From Trichobilharzia regenti (Eukaryota > Platyhelminthes > Trematoda > Strigeidida > Schistosomatidae): DNA of 64,000 bases. The stretch is taken from NCBI GenBank assembly GCA_944472135.2, contig OX235263.1, forward strand, positions 34,401,379 through 34,465,378. The letters run 5' to 3'. Made by a program: the position numbers and the translations under genes. How positions within the stretch are numbered: the stretch's first letter is position 1; each line of letters begins with the position of its first letter. A model generated the notes under the pieces. The model was given only the letters and a program-made list of their open reading frames with translations, was not told the DNA's origin and made no database searches. Positions 40,575-50,828 of this stretch are shown piece by piece.

Positions 40575-43500
40575 CTCGTCCCCCCGTCAAATAGCTTCGT
40601 GCGCAGACGTTCCGACCTTCTGGGTGCTACATCCTCTAGTTGAGGATTGTTACTGACCGGCTTGTCCCACTGTACCCATCTTTGGAGCTGACTGGCGTTA
40701 ACTCGTTTCTGTTTATCACCTCTTCGGATGGTATATACTTGACCCCGTCTTTTTGTGATTGTGTATGGTCCTTCCCACTTTGGAAGGAGTTTCCGTGAAC
40801 CTAGCCCGCCTCCAACTGTATATCTCCTGTCTCTACACTTCACTTGGTCCCCGACTGCAAAGGTAATGCACTGCGTCCTTTCTTTCATCTGAGACTTCAT
40901 GACATCACTGCGCTGCTTCCGTATTACATTCTTGACTGCCTCTTTCCTCTCTGCTTTTAATTTCGTCGTACTCCACTTTTGGTGCATGGGCCAGGTCTCA
41001 TTGTGTACCGGTAATCGTGGTTTTCTACCATACATCAGTTGGAAGGGTGACTTCTTCGTTGTTTCCTGAGTGGTAGCCCGATGTGTTAGTAAAATCAGTG
41101 GAAGCTCCGTTTCCCAGTTCCCGCCCTTCGAGGCCAGCCACTCCTTCAGTGTACGGTTGTTTCTCTCCGTTAGGCCATTCGTTTGTGGATGGTATGGGGT
41201 CGTTCTGATCCTCTTGATGCCCAGCTGTTGCAAACGGGAAGTAAACTCTTCACTCTCGAAACAGGGACCTTGGTCTGTCAGTATTGTCTTCGGTACGCCG
41301 TGGTCTGCAACAATGTGTCTAACTACTGCATCTGTCACGGTTCTTGCACGTTGGTCTGGGATTGCTACGGCGTCTACCCATCGTGTCGCGTGTTCCGTCA
41401 TCACCAAGAGGTACTGATTACCATTGGATGTCTGAGGAAATGGACCCATGACATCTACGGACCACAAGTCACCTATCGCGGTAACTGGAATCGACTGAAG
41501 TGGTGGTCGTATACACCGGTCACCTTTCATCAGCTGGCACCGTGGACATCCAAGTACGTATCTTGCTACGTCTTCTCTCATACCTGGCCAGTACATACTT
41601 TGTCTTAGGAGATCGGTCGTTCTGGCCACGCCTGTATGCGCTAGCTGGTGACATTCTTCTATCATGTCGTGGCGCGACGATTGAGGTATGACAGCCAGCC
41701 AGCTTCCGTCGTTCTCTCGCCAGGTCAGAGTCCCGTAGGCATTCACTCTGAGTCGATCCCTCTGTCTGAGTAGTGTGGTTAGCTCCTTACTCGCCGTAGT
41801 TTGATCCACTTCTATTCCGTTGGTGATCACCTGTATTACTGTATTCAGCGTATCGTCCAACCTCTGCCTACGTGCAAGTCTTAGTGGGTCTTGTTCTACT
41901 GCATGCACTCCGTAAGCGACCTCGGGCAACTCAGACTCATCTTCTGGTCTCGATAACAAATCTGCCAAGACATTTTCACTTCCAGGAACGTGTGAGATCG
42001 TAAAATCGTACTCCTGAAGACGCAACATCCACCGTGACAACTTCCCCCGTGGGTCTCTCGCTGTCTTCAAAAATTGTAGCGGCTTATGATCAGTTTCGAT
42101 GTGGAACCGCCGGCCGAGTAAATAAGGTCTCCATTTGTCGACTGCCCATACCATTGCTAAACATTCTTTCTCTATCGTTGAATACTTTCTCTCTGCGAGT
42201 GTCAAAACCCTACTGGCATACTCAACGATTCCCTCGTCCTGTCTTAGGACCGCACCTATAGCGTAGTCACTGGCATCTGTGCACACTGTGAACTGTCTTC
42301 CTGGCACAGGTAGTTTTAGCGTCATTTGTTGGTGGTCGAGCAGCTGTTTAATTCTGTCGAATGTCCTCTGCGATTCTTCCGACCAAACAAACTTTGGCTC
42401 ACCTAGTAGCCTGTATAGAGGGGCTGCTATCTCATTGAAGTTCTTCACGAAGCGGCTATAAAACGCTGCTCTACCCAAGAATTGTCTCAGTTTTCTCTTT
42501 GAATTCGGGGCTGGAATCGTTTTAATCGTCAAAATTTTCTCCGGCAGTGGTTTAATCTCACCATTTCCCACTTTATGTCCCAACAGAGTAACATTCTTTT
42601 TGGCTATCTGGGACTTGGTTTTGTTGACGCGTAGTCCAAACTCTTCGATGCGTCGCAGCACGGCTTCTACATGGTTGACGTGATCGTTTTCGTTTTGACT
42701 GTATATGACGAGATCATCACCATAAACCTCCACGTTTTTCAAGTTCCTAAGTAATAGCTTCATCAGTCGTCTGAACGTAAACGGTGCACCTGCTAGTCCA
42801 AACGGCATGCGTTTAAATCGATATTGTGTCTGACCCACGATGAAAGCCGTCTTATCTCTATCACCTTGTTTTATCGGTATCTGCCAGTATCCTGAGCGAA
42901 GATCGAGAACCGAAAACACATTCGCACCTTGTAGGCGATCTAAAGTTTCTACCACTGTTGGCATGGCACACGGTCTTAACTCTGTCATACTGTTTAACTG
43001 TCGAAAATCAACACAGAATCTATACTTCCCATTCGCTTTTTTTACTAACAGCACTGGAGAGTTGTACGGGCTATCAGCTTCCTCAATAATGTCATCTTTT
43101 AACATCTCTTGCACTTGTCGCTCCACTTCGCCTTCCAGATGACATGGAACTCTTCGCGTTGTAAATGACCTTACTTTCGGATCACTTAACGGAATTTCAT
43201 GATTCACCTTATCGCAATAACCGTATGGGTCGCCATCTCCAGTGAACAGATGATCGTATTTACTAATTAACTCTGTCACATTGTGTACCGTCGGCAGCTT
43301 AATCGCTGCTATCTCGCTGGTCTCATACATGTTGATATGCCCGTATTTCGTGACCACCACGTTCGCTTGCGTGTCGATTATGGCACCAATCTCACGCAGA
43401 AAATCCGCTCCTAATATCGTTCGCTGTAGTTCGGGTACAACAATGAAAGGAAACGTCACCTCGCAGCCACCAACAACGACCGTACAGTTCGATCTACCCG

Positions 43501-43639
43501 TGATACGCAACACATACCCGCCTACTGTTTGTACTGTCAATGAACACGGGCTAACACTCTTACATAAATTCTTATCTATTAACGACACGGCCGCCCCTGT
43601 ATCTATCAAACATACTACTTCTCGATCATTCACTCGCAA
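40553..43639 (-). CDS. Gypsy-3 pol polyprotein
   Basis: An uninterrupted frame of 1028 codons. The protease has CLIDTGAAVSLID near residues 10-22 and TILGADFL. The reverse transcriptase has KYRFCVDFRQLNS, FSVLDLRSGYWQIPI, RMPFGLAGAPFTFRRLM and catalytic VYGDDLVIYS. RNase H has CTDASDYAIGAVL and TDHKPLQFL. The integrase has zinc-binding HQLAHTG..CPRCQLMKG, WSVDVMGPFP, LTDQGPCFESEEF and HPQTNGLTERNNRTLKEW, completing the D,D,E triad. A C-terminal WEGPYTITKRRGQVYTI module follows. The frame is open upstream of the TTG at 43639 and overlaps gag in another phase, so pol is probably made by frameshifting. All catalytic residues I could check are present. Confidence 0.93.
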   Translation of the reverse strand: MRVNDREVVCLIDTGAAVSLIDKNLCKSVSPCSLTVQTVGGYVLRITGRSNCTVVVGGCEVTFPFIVVPELQRTILGADFLREIGAIIDTQANVVVTKYGHINMYETSEIAAIKLPTVHNVTELISKYDHLFTGDGDPYGYCDKVNHEIPLSDPKVRSFTTRRVPCHLEGEVERQVQEMLKDDIIEEADSPYNSPVLLVKKANGKYRFCVDFRQLNSMTELRPCAMPTVVETLDRLQGANVFSVLDLRSGYWQIPIKQGDRDKTAFIVGQTQYRFKRMPFGLAGAPFTFRRLMKLLLRNLKNVEVYGDDLVIYSQNENDHVNHVEAVLRRIEEFGLRVNKTKSQIAKKNVTLLGHKVGNGEIKPLPEKILTIKTIPAPNSKRKLRQFLGRAAFYSRFVKNFNEIAAPLYRLLGEPKFVWSEESQRTFDRIKQLLDHQQMTLKLPVPGRQFTVCTDASDYAIGAVLRQDEGIVEYASRVLTLAERKYSTIEKECLAMVWAVDKWRPYLLGRRFHIETDHKPLQFLKTARDPRGKLSRWMLRLQEYDFTISHVPGSENVLADLLSRPEDESELPEVAYGVHAVEQDPLRLARRQRLDDTLNTVIQVITNGIEVDQTTASKELTTLLRQRDRLRVNAYGTLTWRENDGSWLAVIPQSSRHDMIEECHQLAHTGVARTTDLLRQSMYWPGMREDVARYVLGCPRCQLMKGDRCIRPPLQSIPVTAIGDLWSVDVMGPFPQTSNGNQYLLVMTEHATRWVDAVAIPDQRARTVTDAVVRHIVADHGVPKTILTDQGPCFESEEFTSRLQQLGIKRIRTTPYHPQTNGLTERNNRTLKEWLASKGGNWETELPLILLTHRATTQETTKKSPFQLMYGRKPRLPVHNETWPMHQKWSTTKLKAERKEAVKNVIRKQRSDVMKSQMKERTQCITFAVGDQVKCRDRRYTVGGGLGSRKLLPKWEGPYTITKRRGQVYTIRRGDKQKRVNASQLQRWVQWDKPVSNNPQLEDVAPRRSERLRTKLFDGGTSVVRAGC
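40575..40590 (-). other. Gypsy-3 polypurine tract
   Basis: The minus strand reads GACGGGGGGACGAG directly before the LTR start TGTGGTGAG. Confidence 0.75.
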
Positions 43640-44391
43640 CTTCGAATACAGAGCCCTTTCTCAATAGCCCCCACTAAATCTAGGTTCATACGAAAGAAAG
43701 AACAAGCATTATACCGTCTGAAATTTTTTCTTTTTCGCCTTTCTGGGCAGTATCTTCTCCAGTGTCCCGGCTTACCGCATTCAAAACACCGGTCTTTTCT
43801 ATCAGCCAACTTTAACGCCGCCACTTCCCGCTGCAATGCTTCAATTTTCTGCTCATATTCGTTTGGTTTTGGTTGGTCTATAGCGGCTACCGTTGTGCTC
43901 AGCAGCTGTCTGGTCACCTTCGCCAGCTCGCTAATATCCATCGGCTGCGTTGCGTTAACCAGTTGTAATCGCTGAGAAATGTGGTCTGGGACACTCTCGA
44001 TGAATTGGGAAGACAGTAACTGCGCTTCTGATTCTTCATCTAAAGTGGGAAGCGCGCGTCGAAGTAGATTAGTCAGTTTCACCGCCAACACTAGCGGGTC
44101 TCCATCAGGTCCAAGCTTCATTGACCGGAACTGCTGCATTGCTAGCTGTCTGTCTGTTTCGCTGTCAAACTCGGACACTAGTCGTTCAACCAATTTCTTC
44201 CAAGACGCTGTGCCATTTGACCTGTCTACGCTGTCATATGCAGCCTTCGCTCGGCCTCTCAACAGCGTCCCCAAGACAACTGCCTTCGCTGCCTGCTCCT
44301 TGACACCCACCAGCTCAGCAACGGCCTCGAAGTCACGTAAGAAGCTCCGTATGTCTCCTTCTTCAAACGCAGCTGGCCACGGGATCTTCAT
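43630..44391 (-). CDS. Gypsy-3 gag
   Basis: A 253-codon frame begins MKIPWPAAFEEGDIRSFLRD at 44391. It has a capsid-like region (LGTLLRGRAKAAYDSV; QQFRSMKLGPDGDPLVLAVKL) and ends with one CCHC knuckle, CFECGKPGHWRRYCPERR, near residues 205-222, typical of nucleocapsid RNA binding. A basic stretch follows. It overlaps the pol frame at its 3' end. The start lies 24 bp inside the 5' LTR boundary. Confidence 0.9.
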   Translation of the reverse strand: MKIPWPAAFEEGDIRSFLRDFEAVAELVGVKEQAAKAVVLGTLLRGRAKAAYDSVDRSNGTASWKKLVERLVSEFDSETDRQLAMQQFRSMKLGPDGDPLVLAVKLTNLLRRALPTLDEESEAQLLSSQFIESVPDHISQRLQLVNATQPMDISELAKVTRQLLSTTVAAIDQPKPNEYEQKIEALQREVAALKLADRKDRCFECGKPGHWRRYCPERRKRKNFRRYNACSFFRMNLDLVGAIEKGLCIRSCE

Positions 44392-44414
44392 TTTTTGGAG
44401 GCAGCGACACCAAA
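44392..44414 (-). other. Gypsy-3 primer-binding-site region
   Basis: The minus strand after the 5' LTR reads TTTGGTGTCGCTGCCTCC. Its position fits a tRNA primer site; the tRNA was not identified. Confidence 0.55.
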
Positions 44415-44752
44415 TGTAACAACAGAAGACAAGGGCCAGGCAACAGATCGTTTTATTATGAAAATCAACACGTATTTATACATATTTCAACTACATTATT
44501 ATAGACAAGCGCAGTCATCTGATTGGTTGTTTATCAGAAGTTAGGTAGACAAACGCAGGCTTCTGATTGGTTGTTTCGGGATTCCTTGACAAATAGAGTT
44601 CTCTATCTGCGAATCATATTTTGCCACGTTAACTTTGCTGTGATTGGTTGTTGACTCAGCCTTGTTCATATTTTCTCACGGCCCATATTAGTGACCTAGA
44701 CCTTAACGTAGATTAGTGCCAACCAATCGGCTAGCAGCCTGCTCTCACCACA
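44415..44752 (-). repeat. Gypsy-3 5' LTR
   Basis: 338 bp, TGTAACAACAG..CTCACCACA on the plus strand. An ATTATGAAAA..-type AT region and CCAATC boxes (several ATTGGTTG copies) fall within it. It matches the 3' LTR and the solo LTR at 48747-49100. Confidence 0.93.
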
Positions 44753-44934
44753 CCCCTGCTAACTATGCTCGGTTCTCAGGTAACACAGGATACAACCTTA
44801 GACACACTAAAGGGGCAAAGTTCAACAATAGCGTCCCAAGGGAAGCGAACGCTCGGGTGACCTTTAGGCAGCCAATCATAAAAATGAGGAATTTTTGCAC
44901 GAAAAATGACTTATATTCACAAGAAAATGCATGA
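44753..44934 (+). pseudogene. CR1-1 ORF2, continuation after gypsy-3
   Basis: The frame resumes ANYARFSGNTGYNLRHTKG, then AKFNNSVPREANARVTFRQP, ending SQENA at 44934. It joins VCTP at 40246 when gypsy-3 and one CCCC copy are ignored, exactly as in copy 1 near 22480. Confidence 0.85.
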
Positions 44935-45219
44935 AAACACATTAAACGGATTATATTTCTCTGATATGACTTAAAAATACGTTCCAGTTGCGATGAAGAG
45001 TATCAGTTGCTAATTTGGACTAGTTTCTGTAGATGTATTCACCAAAGTGACTGAAGGTGTGCTGTTTTGGGAATGGTTCATCTCTCTTCTCTTGCTGTGT
45101 AGTCCTCTCCTAAGCCCTCGGTTTAGTTACTATGGTTCCAGTAAGAGCATTGGCGACTACATACAAGGGAAATAAGGATAATAAAAGAACTTGAAATAAA
45201 CGAAAAATCTATTCCTAAT

Positions 45220-45345
45220 CGCTACTCTAACCTTAACCCTAAACCTAACCGTAACCCTAACCATTGTGCCACCGACGCACACAATGACCGTAACCCTAAC
45301 CCTAACCACAATACTCGCCTTAACCCCTATCCTAACGCTAACGAG
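45220..45345 (-). repeat. Interstitial TTAGGG-like array in CR1-1 copy 2
   Basis: CCCTAA-type repeats on the plus strand, the inverted twin of 21900-22020. They include the same SINE-head piece (CCACCGACGCAC) in the middle. Confidence 0.88.
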
Positions 45346-45753
45346 ATGTTAACACATTGTCCAAACAGTAATAAAAGTGTTATCTGGGTGAAACTTGCTC
45401 CTTATTTGATGAATAGGGTTGATATTTCAGCTATGATAATGACAGGAACCGTTAGCCAACGACTAGCATGCGTTCAAGGTCATTTGAGCGTTGAAGGTTT
45501 TGGGACGCTATTCTTAAACTTCGCCACTAAAGGTACAGTGGCTATAGAACCGTGTAAAACAGCCACCAGGCAAAAGTTTTTCTTGGTTAGGTATTCCCAA
45601 ATATGGAACAAACTACCTGAGAAAACGCGACTAGCAAGCACATTGGCCTCCTTTGAAAAGGCACTTAATGACACACTAAGTGAGTTTGTAATTGATACCA
45701 GTGGTAATTCCCATGTAAGAGTTTCAGAAATCATAGGCCCATTTAATGTATGA
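45346..45753 (+). pseudogene. CR1-1 downstream C-terminal block, copy 2
   Basis: The translation is identical to 21890-21483 (minus). Key motifs are FATKGTVAIEP, FFLVRYSQIWNKLPEKT and TLASFEKALNDTLSEF. An ATG begins the frame just after the telomere-like array. Confidence 0.75.
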
Positions 45754-45917
45754 ACTCAGAGACTACACCTGTTGTTTGTTTTGCCTCTATTTACAATTTC
45801 AGACAAAAAGCAGAAGTCGTGACAATAACACCCATACAATTAAGAGTCGATCGAACTATGTCTACCTGATACAAAGGGCGAACCATAACCAACATACGAA
45901 TGAAATATGAGAAAACA

Positions 45918-46405
45918 AGGTAGAAACTCACCGCAACACCACATAAAGAGATAAAAGTTACTTGAACAGCATTTATAAACCACCAACTGGTCTCCTACCC
46001 AAAAAGAATGCGGCTATGTTTTATCCAAAATGGCGAAGAAATACATAAATCCACAGCTGCTGTTGTAAACACTCAGTGGGGGTAGGAGCCAACAAAGTAA
46101 TCCTTTCAAAGCATATGTATACTTCAAATGGGCACGGAGACTCTGTAGAATACGTCATAATCCAAATCACTGCCAATACAGCGCCAATAAACCTGGATAT
46201 CTATGATATAACGAAAACATGCTGAAAGCTGCATCTCAGATCAAGTTGATTCATTCGATGGTAATGATCTGCTCCTGCATGCCTTATTCGACATATTGAA
46301 TGGAATGGTCCGCGGTTATTCTGATACCAGATCGAAAAGAATAAAAAATTCACCGGTTGCTGAATCAAAAGTACTTCTCTGCATGTTTAACTGTATTCTA
46401 ACTGC
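45918..46405 (+). repeat. CR1-1 3' segment, first of a direct-repeat pair
   Basis: Positions 45918-46290 are almost identical to 47048-47420 (GTAGAAACTCACCGCAACAC..). Beyond that the two diverge quickly. The second copy appears to be a separate CR1-1 3' fragment placed behind the first. Confidence 0.8.
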
Positions 46406-47047
46406 TATGATTAATCTCAAACCTTTTATCTCATAATCAATCAAATTCCAGGAACGATCCAATTCTACCATTTGAAGACGCTGGCGAACATGCTGTAAAT
46501 GAGTATTCATGATCTGAAATGAGGAAGCAACTGGTTTTCAAATAGTCTCTCAACATTTTACTCAACTTACGAGTACAGACCACCATGCAGACACAAATGG
46601 AGCAAATGGAGAATCCTGGAATCGACCTAGGCACCATTTGATGCAGTAAAACAACCCAACATGACCTTATCTAGTTTTCGCCTCCACGATCAAATTTCTT
46701 TCCTGTTATGAAACTACGATAAGACTGCTGAAAAATGGAATAAATATATCACTGATCTCAACATAATACATCAATAATCTTTAAGCCAAGGGTGTTGTTC
46801 ACAACAAAGTTATATAGGAGAATTGACTTCAAGCTTTATTTTTCCCAGATATTTGTATTACATTCATCTGATGTCTGGGTTTTTTGTTAATGCGAAGACA
46901 ATATCTCTATATCTCTTTATGTGCTACACAAACAGACTTTATAGCAGACTTTTCCGACTGACTCTAATGACAGAAAGAACAACCAAACTGTAAATCCATT
47001 ATACATCAAATCATGTGTAGTTTATATAACAACTTATCCATGGCTGT

Positions 47048-47535
47048 ACAAGATAGAAACTCACCGCAACACCACATAAAGAGATAAAAGTTACTTGAAC
47101 AGCATTTATAAACCACCAACTGGTCTCCTACCCAAAAAGAATGCGGCTATGTTTTATCCAAAATGGCGAAGAAATACATAAATCCACAGCTGCTGTTGTA
47201 AACACTCAGTGGGGGTAGGAGCCAACAAAGTAATCCTTTCAAAGCATATGTATACTTCAAATGGGCACGGAGACTCTGTAGAATACGTCATAATCCAAAT
47301 CACTGCCAATACAGCGCCAATAAACCTGGATATCTATGATATAACGAAAACATGCTGAAAGCTGCATCTCAGATCAAGTTGATTCATTCGATGGTAATGA
47401 TCTGCTCCTGCATGCCTTTTTCGAAATTTTGTATGGAATGGTTCGTGGTTATTCTTGTTCCAGATCGAAAAGATTAAAAAATTGATCGGTTGCTGAATGA
47501 ATAGTACTTCTCTTCATGTTTAACTGTAGTCTAAC
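47048..47535 (+). pseudogene. CR1-1 3' fragment, second of a direct-repeat pair
   Basis: It joins copy 2 at about 47043, where its sequence would otherwise continue into the 3' tail seen in copy 1 (ATCCATGCCTGTACAATAGG). Similarity to 45918-46405 is very high for about 370 bp, then patchy to 47535. Confidence 0.7.
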
Positions 47536-48219
47536 TGCTGTGGTGAGCCTTCTGCAGTTTATTCTTCTTAAAACATTGTTTGCGGTAAGCTAAGTAATGT
47601 TTTGTATGCCATTTTCACACTTTTGTGAGTAGCCCACCATATCGACCAAATGTAACGCAACACTCACTTATTACATGCATTTTCGACAAATCCAAACAAT
47701 AATGGTGCCCAGGATTATATCATATAAATTGTTTTAACTTATGCAAATTTTGTTTACTATCATTATTCCATTATCCTCTCTTGTACGTATAATAATAATG
47801 TATTTCATATAAATTTGCAAATTTACATGAAAATGCATGCCAGTTTTACAGGCACGTTCAAGTATGATATAGTCTCAAATCGTAGATTGTCTACAAGTTA
47901 ATAATATTTCAACTGTTAAATATTTGATACATATAATTCACTCATTTTCTGAACCAGGCCACATAGTTATTGAATTGTTCAGTTGTCTTCCAGGTTGAGC
48001 GGGAAAATTGACTTCGTTTCGTTTTCATCCGTGGTTGTAGGCATGCGATAACCAACCAATATTGAGGTAAGTACAAGGTTTACAAGGGATTGAAATCTGT
48101 TTTAGAAAATTTAAAGTGCTTAGGTGAATCACTAAATTGTAATGAAATAGGTAAGTGCAAGTATTATTAATAAATGCATTTATAAAGGAAACTCCCTAGG
48201 CTGACAACGTTCATTTGCA
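47536..48219. other. No recognised gene; one CR1-tail-like motif
   Basis: ATGCATGCCAGTTTTACAGG near 47830-47850 resembles the repeated motif of the CR1-1 3' tail. The rest shows nothing recognisable. Confidence 0.4.
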
Positions 48220-48444
48220 ATGTATAATGCTATGCATATAGCTCGTACTATCATGATGTCCACTTTTGATTTTAATAAATTTATCCTCATGCCAGTTGTT
48301 TTTATTTTATACCTTTTTGTGCATTTAGTGCACAACCGTACCCTTCATAGAATAGGAATAGAACAAGTCATAATGAGCTATAAAATGTTGGGTTTAATGG
48401 AATATAATGAGGAACAAGTAAAGACCTTATTAGAAAATAAATGA
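48220..48444 (+). CDS. Hypothetical 74-residue protein with one hydrophobic segment
   Basis: An ATG frame encodes a hydrophobic stretch LMPVVFILYLFVHLVH at about residues 24-39, then a soluble tail ending EYNEEQVKTLLENK. TAA-rich sequence and AATAAA overlap the stop region (GAAAATAAATGA). I recognise no family. It is not clearly part of any neighbouring element, so it may be a small host membrane protein, one exon of a gene, or chance. Confidence 0.25.
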   Translation: MYNAMHIARTIMMSTFDFNKFILMPVVFILYLFVHLVHNRTLHRIGIEQVIMSYKMLGLMEYNEEQVKTLLENK

Positions 48445-48742
48445 GACAAGACATTGTGAAGTGGTATTTAAAGATCGGACAATGGATAGCAAGATAATTT
48501 ATAAGATGCCCGATAAATCTGTGCCGATCCCACATGGTGGCATCTCAGCAATAGGCTAGGCGAATGGTATATATTTAAAGGCAGAAGCATGATCTGTCAA
48601 GGCGTTCATTATTATCTTTTTCAAGATAAAGATCTAAGCCCTCATAAAAATCATAAATATCTCGAGCCATCAAATTGCGTATTGCTGTTCCTGCAGAATG
48701 GGGCGATTCACTTTAGTGACCGCCACCATGTCTACTGATCAG
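48445..48742. other. No recognised feature
   Basis: Spacer before the solo LTR; nothing recognised. Confidence 0.4.
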
Positions 48743-48746
48743 CTAG

Positions 48747-49100
48747 TGTGGTGAGAGCAGGCTGCTCTCCGATTGGTTGGCACTAATCTACGTTAATGTC
48801 TAGGTCACTAATATGGGCCGTGAGAAAATAGGAACAAGGCCGTTTCAACAACCAATCACAGCAAACTTAAATGTGGACAAATATGATTCGCAGATAGATG
48901 GCTCTACTTTCCGAGAGATATCGAAAACAACCAATCATAAGACTGTGTTTGTCTGCTTAACTTCCGAGAAACAACCAATGAGAAGACTGCCTTTTTTTTG
49001 CTTGCATAAGCCTTATTAATGCATATAAAATATATATAAATACGTGTTGATTTTTGTAATAAAACGATCTGTTGCCTGGCCCTTGTCTTCTGTCGTTACA
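48747..49100 (+). repeat. Solo LTR of gypsy-3
   Basis: It begins TGTGGTGAGAGCAGG and ends GTCTTCTGTCGTTACA. It is flanked by CTAG (48743-48746 and 49101-49104), a 4-bp target duplication like that of the full element. It is diverged from the gypsy-3 LTRs by many substitutions, so it is older. Confidence 0.92.
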
Positions 49101-49239
49101 CTAGCACCACTCTCCCTCCTCATATATATATCTTGTGTCAGTGAAATATTTTATACATGCTTACTCCATGTGCACATTATTACCATATTGATGATTCCTG
49201 ACAACTGTCATGTGCGTTGAAAGACAGTATATTATTATA

Positions 49240-49627
49240 AGATTCATTTTATTGTTATATTAGGGAACTGACTTCAAGCCTCATTTATTTTCCCAAGTAT
49301 CTGTAGTCCATCCAACGAATACTTGGGTTTTTTATGTTAATGCGAAGTGAATATCTCTATATCTCTTGATGTGATCCATTGAATCACTAATTATCAGATT
49401 TTTCCCACAAACTAAAAACAGAATGACAGCAACCGTAAGTCATGTAATTTAAACAATACGAATGCCTATACAACTGGTGTATCCTACATAGCTAGGAAAA
49501 ATATGTACCTTATTATATTATCTTTACTAACTATGCTTACTAATCCTATGTGTAATTCATCGAATTGATGATGCCTGTAAACTGGCGTCCCTCACGTACA
49601 AAATGAGAATATATATTATTATTATTG
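49240..49627 (+). pseudogene. CR1-1 3'-end fragment
   Basis: It matches 46800-47030 and then the 3' tail of copy 1 (GCCTATACAACTGGTG, GATGATGCCTGTAAACTGGC, (ATT)n at 49609-49627). It is 5'-truncated and non-coding. It ends inside a gypsy-2 LTR, so it probably inserted there. Confidence 0.85.
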
Positions 49628-49945
49628 GACGATCAATTCATGCTCAAACCCAACTCTATATTTTTCGCGGGAGTCATCACTCCAGCAGTCACTGTTTCAT
49701 CGTTTGCTGTTCGTTGTAGGACAGAAAAACTGTTAGAATTAGTATTGTGATTTCTTGTTATGACATTTATTTTTAGACTTTGTGTACAATAACCCTGATG
49801 GTTGGCTTTGTATTGGTGCAAGAGTAAACGGTTCTCGAGTCAACAATTTGCGTTCTGTTTTTTTGCGCTGGTTATTACGCATAGTTCCTGAAAGTCCTCC
49901 AAGGACAGTGTAAAGTCCAGTGTAGTTAGACCTGGGCATTGAAAT
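49628..49945 (+). repeat. Gypsy-2-type LTR, left end missing
   Basis: From GGACGATCAATTCATG the sequence follows the gypsy-2 LTR (TTTTCGCGGGAGTCATCA, GTGATTTCTTGTTATGAC, GTTCCTGAAAGTCC) to about 49945. The first ~20 bp are replaced by the CR1-1 tail. Confidence 0.8.
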
Positions 49946-50059
49946 GTTGGTCGCTATTTAGAATATAACATAGTTTCGATGATTTTCCACTAGCGACCCT
50001 CTTAGTGTCGTCTCAGTCAGTCCCGTATTTCTGATGGTTTGGAGTAAATTTTAACTAAA
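49946..50059. other. No recognised feature
   Basis: Short spacer. Confidence 0.4.
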
Positions 50060-50285
50060 TTTTCCGTGAGCATACTCGGAGCCAAGGCTCGGTGATGAGG
50101 CGTTGATATCTCCAACTATAGCGATTTGTCCATAGCCCAGGTCCCGTATCCCTGTGACGTTGCTGAGCAGTAACTGTTTGTGCTCTGCTCCACAGGTGGG
50201 TGGTCGACAGATGCCAGCCAGTAGACGCTTGGTGTGATCTACGGTGAAATGACATCATACGGAGTCTGGGAGTCCAACAAGTGGG
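50060..50285 (-). pseudogene. CR1-clade endonuclease fragment
   Basis: One minus-strand frame reads LLAGICRPPTCGAEHKQLLL, then SNVTGIRDLGYGQIAIVGDINASSPSLGSE in two steps. This is the Y/C-R-P-P and VGDFNAP block of a CR1-clade apurinic endonuclease, with the DFN changed to DIN. It is a different family from CR1-1. Confidence 0.65.
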
Positions 50286-50828
50286 GGATCTGCTGAACGT
50301 GCGCTTGTCAGTGAAGATGATTATTTTAAGATATAGGTGTGACTGGAAGTTTCTGAGTTAACCTACCCTTCCCCTCAGCCCCCTACTCTGATAAAAAGGC
50401 AGCCGACAGTTAGTATCTCCACCTTAGCGTGTTGTGAAGCATTTGCCTTCTGCTTTGGGATTTAATATTAGGATTAGTTGGCCGATTTCGATCGAACCGG
50501 TTTGTTGTCCCTTTTTCTTTGGATTCATGTAGGACACTCGCTTGACGTTGACTGTCATTCTCAGCGCGAACTCACTGTAGTGTCACTGAAGCTTGAGGAC
50601 GTATTATGGCCCCAATTCGCCATCATCTTATGGCTCAACGTCCGTTTTCACAGCATCGCGTTTGTCCTTCCATTTTCCCCTTGGTCTTGCAACACCATTG
50701 ACGTAATAGAGTCAACTGTTCCTGAGAAATGAATTTGACACCCAGTAGCCTCGAGGAGCTAATCAACGTAGGATGGGAGGATTAGGTAGCCGGAAATTAT
50801 TCCAGGAGAACCAAGGGCCATCTGAATC
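50286..50828. other. Unassigned, probably decayed CR1-clade sequence
   Basis: The stretch lies between two same-strand CR1-clade coding remnants. No motif is clear enough to annotate separately. Confidence 0.35.

Larger units (their letters stand above)
40251..44752 (-). mobile_element. Gypsy-3 LTR retrotransposon, nearly intact
   Basis: LTRs at 40251-40574 and 44415-44752 are almost identical except for one block. A 4-bp duplication CCCC flanks the element (40247-40250 and 44753-44756). Copy 1 of the CR1 (revcomp near 22480) reads GTGTACCCCTGCTAAC straight through, confirming the empty site. Internally there is a complete gag, a complete pol of about 1,000 codons, a polypurine tract and a primer site. 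It is the youngest insertion in this nest and the best candidate for an autonomous copy. Confidence 0.95.
37139..47043 (+). mobile_element. CR1-1 non-LTR retrotransposon, copy 2, split by gypsy-3
   Basis: The plus-strand copy extends further 5' than copy 1. It contains an ORF1-like region, the endonuclease and reverse transcriptase of ORF2, the gypsy-3 insertion (40251-44752), the rest of ORF2, the TTAGGG-like array, the second C-terminal block and 3' untranslated sequence to about 47043. From 38693 on it is almost identical to 24045-20225 on the minus strand. Confidence 0.88.

Noticed and set aside
41070..41691. Plus-strand ORFs opposite gypsy-3 pol (and similar ones opposite RTE-A, RTE-B and PLE coding)
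   Set aside because: They are antisense shadows of long frames with clear pol motifs; they carry no motifs themselves.
19961..47043. A single large inverted repeat or palindromic duplication of the locus
   Set aside because: The inverted similarity is confined to the two CR1-1 copies. Their flanks (gypsy-1 and the LTR-like block) differ, so they are independent insertions of one family.
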